DNA of 64,000 bases from contig MU008163.1 of the NCBI GenBank assembly GCA_010909165.1, forward strand, positions 1,550,001 through 1,614,000, read 5' to 3'. The first letter of the stretch is position 1. Every line of letters begins with the position of its first letter. The position numbers and the translations under genes are program-made. This document shows positions 56,166 to 64,000 of the stretch, one piece after another. Under the pieces are notes generated by a model. It made no database searches, was not told the DNA's origin, and saw nothing but the letters and a program-made list of their open reading frames with translations. Source of the DNA: Anthoceros angustus. Its lineage: Eukaryota > Streptophyta > Anthocerotopsida > Anthocerotales > Anthocerotaceae.

Positions 56166-56771
56166 TTAAGTGAGACATCGGTATTGAATTAGCAAATGAC
56201 TAGGAAAGGAAGTCTTGACGTGTAACAAATACAAATCATTGTAAGGAGTGCAGAACATTTCATCCAGTTTGAAAAGGCGAGAGATAGAACATCCGGAATG
56301 GTCAAAATAAATACGACAAGAGTGCTCTTGGGATAATCTAAGAACTGACATAAGGTTCTTGGTCATAGAGGGGACAAAAAGTACATCGGACAATGAAAGA
56401 ACTGACCTATCTGGTAGTTCTACGATGACTGTACCAGTTCCCTTTATGGCTAAGCCACTTTCATCACCCAACAAGACAAATTGATGGTCATCAGTTGAAG
56501 GACAAAATGAAGAGAAAGCTCCCCTGTCAAAACATATGTGGCTGGTAGCTCCAGAATCTAAGAACCACATGTCTACTTGAATCTGAACAGAAGCGAGACA
56601 AACTACTAAGATGATTGGAGACTTAGCAGGAATGGTTGACTTGGATGTTGTCAAGTTTGATTCTGGCAAAGGAGCTTCTCTCTTGGGTTCTCCTGAACGT
56701 TTCTTCCTACAGTCACATTCGTAATGGCCAGCAATCTTACACCAATTGCAAGTAAAAGTCCTACGTTGCAA
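56166..56771 (-). CDS. copia Gag zinc knuckle and protease (better copy)
   Basis: A 201-codon open frame. The CCHC zinc knuckle CNWCKIAGHYECDC (C-x2-C-x4-H-x4-C) binds RNA during packaging. It is followed by a Lys/Ser linker and the aspartic protease with active site MWFLDSGATSHICFD and a conserved LGDESGLAIKGTGTV loop. It ends before the integrase, as a fragment of the gag-pol polyprotein. The degraded duplicate is at 57483-58282. Confidence 0.85.
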   Translation of the reverse strand: MQRRTFTCNWCKIAGHYECDCRKKRSGEPKREAPLPESNLTTSKSTIPAKSPIILVVCLASVQIQVDMWFLDSGATSHICFDRGAFSSFCPSTDDHQFVLLGDESGLAIKGTGTVIVELPDRSVLSLSDVLFVPSMTKNLMSVLRLSQEHSCRIYFDHSGCSISRLFKLDEMFCTPYNDLYLLHVKTSFPSHLLIQYRCLT

Positions 56772-56876
56772 ATTTGGTTATCGTGCTGCAGATGGAGAGC
56801 CACGCCCACGTCCACCTCTGCCACGACTACTACCTCTGCCCCTTGAGGAAAACAACATTGTTGTTGGAAGCCTATT

Positions 56877-57482
56877 CTACACATAGTTGGCAGCTATGAG
56901 GGCTTCTGCCCAATATCCACGAGTAAGTCCAGCAAAGGATAAGCTGGAGAGAGTAGCCTCCTGTAAGGTTTGATTCTTCCGTTCAGCAAAAGCATTTTGA
57001 GCAGGTGTATAAGGCACTGTGAATTCATGCTGAACTCCCTCTTCAGCACAAAACTCTTGAAAGGATCTATTGGTGTACTCGCGGCCATTATTAGTACGTA
57101 AAAACTTGATCTTGGCACCAGTATGTCGCTGTGCCATCGCCACATATTTCTGAAATGTGAGGAGGGCCTCACTCTTGTGGTGAAGAATGTATACAGCACA
57201 AAACCGACTCCACTCGTCAATAAAAGTTATGAAGTAAGCAGCTCCACCAAAAGAGAGAGTGGACATAGGGTCACATATATCACTATGTACAGCATGTAAA
57301 AGGCTGGGAGCTCTAGAGAGGTCCTTATCCTTGTAGGGCTGAGAGATAGCTTTGCTGGTTTGACAGGAGTCACAGAAAGCATCATCATTGAAGGTGAAAG
57401 TAAAGGGGTACCTAAAGACATTATTCCTAATGAGAGAAGAAAGACGCTGAAAGTTGACGTGACCTAGCCTACAATGCCACAA
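56877..57482 (-). CDS. copia integrase (better copy)
   Basis: A 201-codon open frame with the pre-integrase zinc-binding HCRLGHVNFQRLSSL and CDSCQTSK, then the rve catalytic core: first Asp in HSDICDP, IDEWSRFCAVYIL, and the Glu in NAFAERKNQTLQE. The second catalytic Asp, normally in an RTDNG(G/R)EY motif, is Asn here (FLRTNNGREY) and in the duplicate, which would abolish strand transfer. The domain normally joins copia cDNA to host DNA and makes the 5-bp target duplication seen at the element ends. Confidence 0.88.
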   Translation of the reverse strand: MWHCRLGHVNFQRLSSLIRNNVFRYPFTFTFNDDAFCDSCQTSKAISQPYKDKDLSRAPSLLHAVHSDICDPMSTLSFGGAAYFITFIDEWSRFCAVYILHHKSEALLTFQKYVAMAQRHTGAKIKFLRTNNGREYTNRSFQEFCAEEGVQHEFTVPYTPAQNAFAERKNQTLQEATLSSLSFAGLTRGYWAEALIAANYV

Positions 57483-58366
57483 CTATGTAGGGGTTAAGTG
57501 AGACACTGGTATTGAATTCGCAGAATGACTAGGAAAGGAAGTCTTGACGTGTAACAAATACAAATCATTGTAAGGAGTACCCGAGAACATTTCATCCCAG
57601 TTTGAAAGACGAGAGATAGAACATCCGGAATGGTCAAAATAAATACGACAAGAGTGCTCTTGGGATAATCTAAGAACTGACATAAGGTTCTTGGTCATAG
57701 AGGGGACAAAAAGTACATCGGACAATGAAAGAACGCTATCTGGTAGTTCTCGATGACCGTATTTTCCCTTTTATGCCACTTTCATCACCCAACAAGACAA
57801 ATTGATGGTCATCAGTTGAAGGACAAAATGAAGAGAAAGCTCCCCTGTCAAAACATATGTGGCTGGTAGCTCCAGAATCTAAGAACCACATGTCTACTTG
57901 AATCTGAACAGAAGCGAGACAAACTACTAAGATGATTGGAGACTTAGCAGGAATGGTTGACTTGGATGTTGTCAAGTTTGATTCTGGCAAAGGAGCTTCT
58001 CTCTTGGGTTCTCCTGAACGTTTCTTCCTGATCCACATTCGTAATGGCCAGCAATCTTACACCAATTGCAAGTAAAAGTCCTACGTTGCAAATTTGGTTA
58101 TCGTGCTGCAGATGGAGAGCCACGCCCACGTCCACCTCTGCCACGACTACTACCTCTGCCCCTTGAGGAAAACAACATTCTGTTGTTGTTGGAACTTGAA
58201 CCCTTGGACTTGTTGAGCCCTCTTGCTCGCTCTTTAGCAAGTAGAGCCCTAAATACCTCTTCAAGGGTAAGGTTTGGGACATTCCCTACACCAGCAGCTT
58301 GTTGGGCTGCTCTTATGGTAGCATTCTGAGAGCTTGAAAACTATGAGTAGCTCTCTAGTAGGGATG
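57483..58366 (-). pseudogene. copia zinc knuckle/protease duplicate and Gag C-terminus
   Basis: 58282-58186 is single-copy Gag C-terminus (RALLAKERARGLNKSKG, RGRGSSRGRGGRGRG). 58185-57483 duplicates 56869-56166 with small deletions, for example the loss of three zinc-knuckle codons near 58030 and of the VIVELP region near 57750. Confidence 0.75.
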
Positions 58367-58882
58367 CTAAAGGCCAAGTGAGGCTTGTACTTCAGTAAGG
58401 ATCGTGCCACAGTAAGCCAAATTCCCTCGAGCAGTCCTAAACTTGTTGATGTAGGACTCAACTGCTTCATTCTCTTTCATACGCAAATAGAAGAAATCTC
58501 GAAATGATTGTATCAATGAAGCCGAACTCTTATCCTTGTATATCATGGTAAAGTTGTTCCATACAGATGCAAAGGTGTCTGCACCAAGGGTATGAGGCAT
58601 CATGGTCCCATCAAGTGAAGCGCTAGCCATGATGATGGAACGTGCACGCCTATCCTTCCGCTTCCAAGCTAGGACATCTGCAGCATTTTGTTGAGTAGGT
58701 ACTGGCGACGTCTCTGTCCCATCTACCACTCCCATCAACTCATTCTCCTCTAGAATCTGTGTGAGTCTCATTGCCCATACAGAGTAATCAGTGCCGTTAA
58801 ACCGATCACGGTCCTTGAAATCAATCTTCATAGTACCAGGAAGAGGGGCTGCCATCTGAACTGTAGCAGCAGGGTTGGGCAC
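58367..58882 (-). CDS. copia Gag (UBN2-type capsid region)
   Basis: A 171-codon frame with the copia Gag pattern: DRFNGTDYSVWAMRLTQILE, a VVDGTE..P segment, AWKRKDRRARSIIMASASLD, ADTFASVWNNFTMIYKDKSS and FRDFFYLRMKENEAVESYIN. This is the nucleocapsid-forming part of the polyprotein. Upstream coding is in another frame (58821-59810). Confidence 0.85.
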   Translation of the reverse strand: MPNPAATVQMAAPLPGTMKIDFKDRDRFNGTDYSVWAMRLTQILEENELMGVVDGTETSPVPTQQNAADVLAWKRKDRRARSIIMASASLDGTMMPHTLGADTFASVWNNFTMIYKDKSSASLIQSFRDFFYLRMKENEAVESYINKFRTARGNLAYCGTILTEVQASLGL

Positions 58883-59810
58883 TGGATTCAGAAATAGGGT
58901 TACCAGTTCCTTGTCTTGTGGAAGGCCCTGGCTGCTGTTGTTGAGCTGCAGAGGTGCCTAGTGAAGGGCCACCTTGCAGACCTGTAGAAGTAGTGCCATA
59001 AGGTCCTGATGGCAGGGTGCCAAATAAGCCTGAAGAAGCTGTGCCAAAAATCGTTGAAGGATTAGTGAATATTGCTTCAGTAGGCAGAGAACCAAAAGCA
59101 CCAGTAAATGGAAAACCAATCGTTCTAGGTTGATTATAATTGAAAATCGCAAAACAGCCTGGTGATGAAGATGAAGCGGATGGGGTTTGTGGAGACCGCT
59201 CCTCCACTGTGCCACCATCTGTGTTATTTGTAGGCGCCCTTGAGTCTGGATCGTACAAGCCGAGGTCGTCGTCATCCTCGGGGTTGGAATGCATCGCTGC
59301 GAGCAAACAATCAGCACGATGATGCAGCCCAAAGGCGTTAGATGTCACCTTTGCCATCCTGGCAAACTCTAGCACGTTGTGTGTTTCACACATAAAAAGC
59401 ATCTGTTTGATGGTCTCGCTGAGACCGTCGAACAGATCTTGGAGTCTGTTGATCTGGGCTTGAGCAGCCAGCAACTCGATGCCTTTGGATGTGAATGGTC
59501 TAACAAGGGCAGGTTGGTACGATCTCACCAGATCTGAGCGCCGATCGGGAAAGAGAGTCTTTCTATCGGCGTGACTAAGATTGGTGATGAAGTCGCGTGG
59601 TCGGTGCGAAGCAGCAGGTCTTGAGCAAGACGCCAATCCCTCAGCGCGGCAGTTAGGGCAAAGCAACTCGCGATTGATGATGGGTTGCGATGGTCTCCTG
59701 CCGGCGGATCCTCTTCCGGGGGATCCCGTCAAGACTCTGCGCTTCGGCATGTCTGTCCTTGTGTCATTGACCAGGGATCCTTTGCTGCTGGCAGGGTCGT
59801 ACAGATGCAA
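58821..59810 (-). CDS. copia leader/Gag N-terminal extension
   Basis: A 329-codon open frame directly inside the 5' LTR and primer-binding site. It has a Cys-containing segment (CPNCRAEGLASCSR), a helical stretch (QINRLQDLFDGLSETIKQML) and a Gly/Ser/Thr/Pro-rich tail (FGTASSGLFGTLPSGPYGTT). No known domain. It could be a Gag extension or a separate upstream frame. A degraded duplicate lies at 60814-61780. Confidence 0.6.
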   Translation of the reverse strand: MHLYDPASSKGSLVNDTRTDMPKRRVLTGSPGRGSAGRRPSQPIINRELLCPNCRAEGLASCSRPAASHRPRDFITNLSHADRKTLFPDRRSDLVRSYQPALVRPFTSKGIELLAAQAQINRLQDLFDGLSETIKQMLFMCETHNVLEFARMAKVTSNAFGLHHRADCLLAAMHSNPEDDDDLGLYDPDSRAPTNNTDGGTVEERSPQTPSASSSSPGCFAIFNYNQPRTIGFPFTGAFGSLPTEAIFTNPSTIFGTASSGLFGTLPSGPYGTTSTGLQGGPSLGTSAAQQQQPGPSTRQGTGNPISESSAQPCCYSSDGSPSSWYYED

Positions 59811-59816
59811 TTAACA

Positions 59817-59830
59817 TGGCTCTGATACCA
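59817..59830 (-). promoter_or_regulatory. copia primer-binding site (initiator tRNA-Met)
   Basis: The minus strand reads TGGTATCAGAGCCA directly after the LTR, complementary to the 3' end of plant initiator methionine tRNA, the usual primer of copia elements. The duplicate near 61774-61784 has lost bases of the CTG (GGCTCGATACC). Confidence 0.92.
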
Positions 59831-60026
59831 TAAAACGATCTTGCATTTATCGTATGATTGTGTAGAGGGGAACGATGAGCACATGAGCGAGTGTTGAATA
59901 GAAAAATGGTTACATTGAATAAGAATTAAAAGAGTATATGTACAAGCAAAGAGCGGTTATTCGTTGAAACTGTTTATAAGACTAATTTACGTTTAGGGTA
60001 AATGACTTAATTTATTATTTCCTATA
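59831..60026 (-). repeat. copia 5' LTR
   Basis: A 196-bp copy of the LTR at 30071-30275, ending outward in CCTATA and followed by the target duplication GGTTG (60027-60031). Degraded or partial copies are at about 61785-61973 and 63137-63210, each also followed by GGTTG. Confidence 0.88.
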
Positions 60027-60655
60027 GGTTGCAGCCTTGTTGACTGCACTAGAGGTGGCATCACTCCGAGCGTGCAGCCATGGGCAACTGAAACATGTGG
60101 GCACTGCGGTGGGATATGTAGGAATTGCGCATATCGCGAGGACAATATGCAAGGGCTTGGAGGGCATGGACTTCCTTCTGGATATGTATCGCCTGCACAT
60201 GGCACTAACTACACTCTACAGGGAGTGCATGAGTAGATGGGAGGCACTACCCGAAAACCTCCAGTAGTGGACAGAGGCTGAGGCCACATCATGGGCGTGG
60301 ACTGCGATCACCCTACTCCGAGCTGTGGTGCACCATGCGCAAGAAACTGTCCATGCTTTGGTGATGTTTGGGTGGGATGGCGTCCTGTACGATTGTATAC
60401 TCTTTTTCTCCTCGGCCGTTTAGGCCGCTTGTGTAAGGTTGCCCCCATGACATGACAATTTGGAATCATACATGGACATTTGTGTTTGTAGGCTTTTTGC
60501 TAGGCAAGTGGTAAGTGGTAGGCAAAACGGTAATTGGTGTAGCCTGGTGACGCCTGCATTGGGCACATCCCGCACCAAGGCTGACCCTAATCCGCACGAA
60601 GGCTAACCCTAACCTGCACCAGACCGTAACCGTGGCAGTGAGATTGGAGAAAGGA
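60027..60655. other. right flank of the copia element (region X, copy 1)
   Basis: Host sequence next to the target duplication, repeated at about 61974-62575 and 63211-63825. The + frame 60037-60267 encodes LTALEVASLRACSHGQLKHV and LDMYRLHMALTTLYRECMSR, and related frames in the other copies extend it (ATSWAWTAITLLRAVVHHAQ, ETVHALVMFGWDGV). Composition is plausible for a real exon, but no family is recognised. It may be the gene into which copia inserted. Confidence 0.35.
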
Positions 60656-62575
60656 TCATGGTCCCATCAAGTGAGCGCTAGCCATGATGATGGAACGTGC
60701 ACGCCTATCCTTCCGCTTCCAAGCTAGGACATCGCATTTTGTTGAGTAGGCTTGCGGCGTCTACGCCCATCTACCACTCCCATCAACTCATTCTCCTCTA
60801 GAATCAGTGAGTCTCATTGCCCATACAGAGTAATCTGATTAAACCGATCACGGTCCTTGAAATCAATCTTCATAGTACGGGAAGAGGGGCCATCAGAAGC
60901 AGCGGTTGGGCATCGGATTGAAATAGGGTTACCGCCTTGTCTTGTGGAAGGCCCTGGCTGCTGTTGTTGAGCTGCAGAGGTGCCTAGTGAAGGGCCACCT
61001 TGCAGACCTGTAGAAGTAGTGCCATAAGGTCCTGATGGCAGGGTGCCAAATAAGCCTGAAGAAGCTGTGCCAAAAATCGTTGAAGGATTAGTGAATATTG
61101 CTTCAGTAGGCAGAGAACCAAAAGCACCAGTAAATGGAAAACCAATCGTTCTAGGTTGATTATAATTGAAAACTGGACGAAAAACAGTTCTGGGTGACTG
61201 TGAAGATGAAGCGGATGGGGTTTGTGGAGACCGCCTCCTCCGTGCTACCATCTCCATATATTTATAGGCGCCTTGAGTCGGATCGCATAAGCCGAGGTCG
61301 CCGTCATCCTGGTTGGAATGCATCACGCGAGCAAACAATCAGACGATGATGCAGCCCAAAGGCGTTAGATGTCACCTTTGCCATCCCGCAAACTCTAGCA
61401 CGCTGTGTGTTTCACACATAAAAGCATCTTTGATGGTCTCACGAGCAGATCTTGTCTGATCAAACAGCGGCAACTCGATGCCTTTGGATGTGAATGGTCT
61501 AACAAGGGCGGGTTACGATCTCACAGATCTGAGCCGATCGGAAAGAGAGTCTTTCTATCGGTGACTAAGATTGGTGATGAAGTCGCGTGGTCGTGCGGCG
61601 CGGGTCTTGAGCAAGACGCCAATCTCGGCGGTTAGGGGCAAAGCAACTCGCGATTGATGATGGGGTTGCGATGGTCTCACCGTGGATCCTCTTCGGGATC
61701 CGCCAAGACTCGCTTCGTCTCCTTGTGTCATTGACCGAGGATCCTTGTCGCGGTCGTGAGATGCAATTAACATGGCTCGATACCAAAACGATCTTGCATT
61801 TATCGTGATTGTGTAGAGGGCATGAGCACATGAGCGAGTGTTGAATAGAAAAATGGTTACATTGAATAAGAATTAAAAGAGTATATGTACAAGCAAAGAG
61901 CGGTTATTCGTTGAAACTGTTTATAAGACTAATTTACGTTTAGGGTAAATGACTTAATTTATTATTTCCTATAGGTTGCAGCCTTGTTGACTGCACTAGA
62001 GGTGGCATCACTCCGAGCGTGCAGCCATGGGCAACTGAAACATGTGGGCACTGCGGTGGGATATGTAGGAATTGCATATCGCGCGCGAGGGACAATGTGT
62101 ATGCAAGGGCTTGGAGGGCATGGACTTCCTTCTGGATATGTATCGCCTGCACATGGCACTAACTACACTCTACAGGGAGTGCATGAGTAGATGGGAGGCA
62201 CTGCAAAACCTCCGAGTGGATGAGCCAGAGGCCACATCATGGGCGTGGACTGCGATCACCCTACTCCGAGCTGTGGTGCACCATGCGCAAGAAACTGTCC
62301 ATGCTTTGGTGATGTTTGGGTGGGATGGCGTCTTATTGTATACTCTTTTTCTCCTCGGCTTAGGCCGCCTAAGGTTGCCCCCATGACATGACAATTTGGA
62401 ATCATACATGGACATTTGTGTTTGTAGGCTTTTGCTAGGCAAGTGGTAAGTGGTAGGCAAACGGTGGTGGTGTAGCCCTGGTGGCACATTTGCATTGGGC
62501 ATCCGCACTGGTGACCCTAATCCGCACGGCTAACTGCAGAATGAGTGGCGGTGAGATTGGAGAAAGGATCATGGT
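60655..62575. repeat. duplicate of copia gag, LTR and right flank
   Basis: Repeats about 58607-60655. The joint at about 60655 is ATCATGGTCCC, present both in gag (near 58600) and at the end of region X. Gag remnant 60814-61780 (open frame 60814-61338), degraded primer-binding site, LTR 61785-61973, GGTTG and region X follow in order, all with scattered small deletions. Confidence 0.85.
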
Positions 62576-63136
62576 CCAGGACGGACTATGTGCAAGGGTC
62601 TAACTCAAAAAAAAAAGTGAATTAAAGATGTTATGTATCACACCTAATGACATCGATACATGGGGCCCCATGTCCTTGTCGTCATATGTGTAAAAGAACA
62701 AGTTTATAACGCAGTGTGAAAAGAACAAGTTTATAACAGGAAAACTTGTGATGACGCAAACCATAAAACCCACCCTAAAACACTAACAACAGCAGACCTG
62801 AATTGGAAATATTCTAATTTATATGTAGTTCAATCCAATTTTCATAATTTTAATATCATTTGTTCCATCTCAATCAAGTCTTGAGCCTTTGTTCCAGTAT
62901 CTAGCTATACCCTTCAAACCTTCAATCCTAGTTTTTCCAAGACTTTCATAGTTCGGAAGGTCCATACTAATAATTTACTTATACATGAAGTTTAAGCACC
63001 AAAACTTGCACGCATGTCGTGTATCTTACATACCCTCGCCTCCGACTGACTATCTGAGATTAGTTAACTTAAAGAATAAACATGCCTAACCTATAATGAT
63101 AGGAATAAATTTGACGAGCACTAGTGCAGCCCTCAG
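62576..63136. other. AT-rich spacer (region Y)
   Basis: Contains a poly-A tract, then GTGAATTAAAGATGTTATG and CACACCTAATGACATCGATA text that recurs at 63876-64000, and a short AACAAGTTTATAAC direct repeat. I see no coding sequence. Confidence 0.5.
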
Positions 63137-64000
63137 CGAATATTCGTTGAAAACTGCTTATAAGACTAATTTACGTTTAGGGTAAATGACTTAATTTATT
63201 ATTTCCTATAGGTTGCGACCTTGTTGATCGTGACCAGAGGTGGCATCACTCAGCGCAGCCATGGGCAATCAAACATGTGGGCACGTGGGATATGTAGGAA
63301 TTGCATATCGCGAGGGACAATGTATGCAAGGGCTTGGAGGGCATGGACTTCCTTGGATATGTATCGCGCACATGGCACTAACTACACTCTGGAGTGCATG
63401 AGTAGATGGGAGGCACTGCAAAACCTCCGAGTGGATGAGGCCGAGGCCACATCATGGGCGTGACGATCACCCTACTCCGAAGTGTGGTGCACCATGCGCA
63501 AGAAACCGCCCCATGCTTTGGTGATGTTTGGGTGGGATGGCGTGCATTTATTGTATACTCTTTTTCTCCTCGGCCGTTTAGGCCGCTTGTGTAAGGTTGC
63601 CCCCATGACATGACAATTTGGAATCATACATGGACATTTGTGTTTGTAGGCTTTTTGCTAGGCAAGTGGTAAGTGGTAGGCAAAACGGTAATTGGTGTAG
63701 CCTGGTGACGCCTGCATTGGGCACATCCCGCACCAAGGCTGACCCTAATCCGCACGAAGGCTAACCCTAACCTGCACCAGACCGTAACCGTGGCAGTGAG
63801 ATTGGAGAAAGGATCATGGTCCCGAGGACGGACGCTGCCGCTGCATGTGCAAGGGTCTAACTCAGAAAAAAAAAAAAAGTGAATTAAAGATGTTATGTAT
63901 CACACCTAATGACATCGATACATGGGGGCCCCATGTCCTTGTCGTCATATGTGTAAAAGAACAAGTTTATAACGCAGGTGTGAAAAAGAACAAGTTTATA
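63137..64000. repeat. third partial copy: LTR end, region X, start of region Y
   Basis: 63137-63210 is the outer part of the LTR, then GGTTG, region X (to about 63825) and the beginning of region Y, running off the window. The frame 63221-63463 corresponds to the region X frame. Confidence 0.8.

Larger units (their letters stand above)
55567..58185. repeat. 1.3-kb tandem duplication of copia zinc knuckle, protease and integrase
   Basis: GCCTATTCTACACATAGTTG starts both units (55567 and 56870, 1303 bp apart). Deletions are unevenly shared: the left unit is worse in integrase, the right unit worse around 57725-57780 in the protease region. The joint at about 56869 follows TTGTTGGAA. Confidence 0.85.
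30066..60031 (-). mobile_element. Ty1/copia retrotransposon with nested insertions (outer element)
   Basis: The minus-strand element spans 30071-60026 and is flanked by GGTTG at 30066-30070 and 60027-60031, a 5-bp target duplication. The two LTRs (59831-60026 at the 5' end, 30071-30275 at the 3' end) are clearly homologous. A primer-binding site lies directly inside the 5' LTR and a purine tract directly inside the 3' LTR. Domain order in transcription direction is gag, zinc knuckle, protease, integrase, RT and RNase H, the copia order. The element should be roughly 5-6 kb; nested insertions E1 (carrying E2), E3 and E4, plus internal duplications, bring it to about 30 kb. Frames are broken in several places, so it cannot be autonomous as assembled. 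Confidence 0.82.

Noticed and set aside
63700-63780. CTAACCCTAACC text as telomeric repeat
   Set aside because: Only two units, embedded in region X, which is repeated at 60.6 kb; not a telomere array.

Overview
The window is nuclear DNA from a land plant, most likely a seed-free one. The evidence is three and a half very long, nearly intronless PLS-class PPR genes, a thaumatin-like protein gene, a chloroplast ferredoxin-thioredoxin reductase variable-chain gene and Ty1/copia plus CACTA-like transposons. The introns that could be placed by frame and GT/AG in the large helicase gene are only 53-97 bp. That, together with the PPR expansion, points to a lycophyte such as Selaginella, but this is inference.

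Layout. 1-14.5 kb is a PPR cluster: the 3' end of one gene (+), a second gene (+) whose 3' end is scrambled by inverted pieces of its neighbour, an intact 1287-aa gene (-), and a third long gene (-) broken by an internal duplication. 15.6-24.3 kb is ordinary gene space: a ZNFX1/NF-X1-type SF1 helicase, a secreted thaumatin-like protein and a plastid FTR variable chain, all on +. 24.4-30.0 kb is AT-rich and transposon-like: CACTA-type subterminal repeats, direct repeats and unrecognised coding fragments on the - strand.

30.07-60.03 kb can be read as one minus-strand Ty1/copia element. It has about 200-bp LTRs, a primer-binding site for initiator tRNA-Met, a polypurine tract and a 5-bp target duplication (GGTTG). 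It has been inflated to about 30 kb by nested insertions of a second family, here called E elements: E1 at 30659-42624 in the copia 3' UTR and itself carrying E2 at 36095-~40883, E3 at 44138-47659 in the RT/RNase H region, and E4 at 50864-55422 between integrase and RT. E elements start TGTGG and end CCACA; E3 and E4 make clean 5-bp target duplications. They show no long LTR and encode a protein I do not recognise (a MAPKK-like start, a helical middle block and a coiled coil). This family is the best candidate for something undescribed. 60-64 kb holds two further, degraded duplications of the copia gag-LTR end plus its flank.

A theme of the window is short-range duplication at microhomology. 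In the repeats, one copy of each pair is riddled with 1-10 bp deletions centred on CAG/CTG (the CHG methylation context). That pattern may be an assembly or base-calling artefact over methylated DNA, and it must be settled before any broken frame here is taken as biology.
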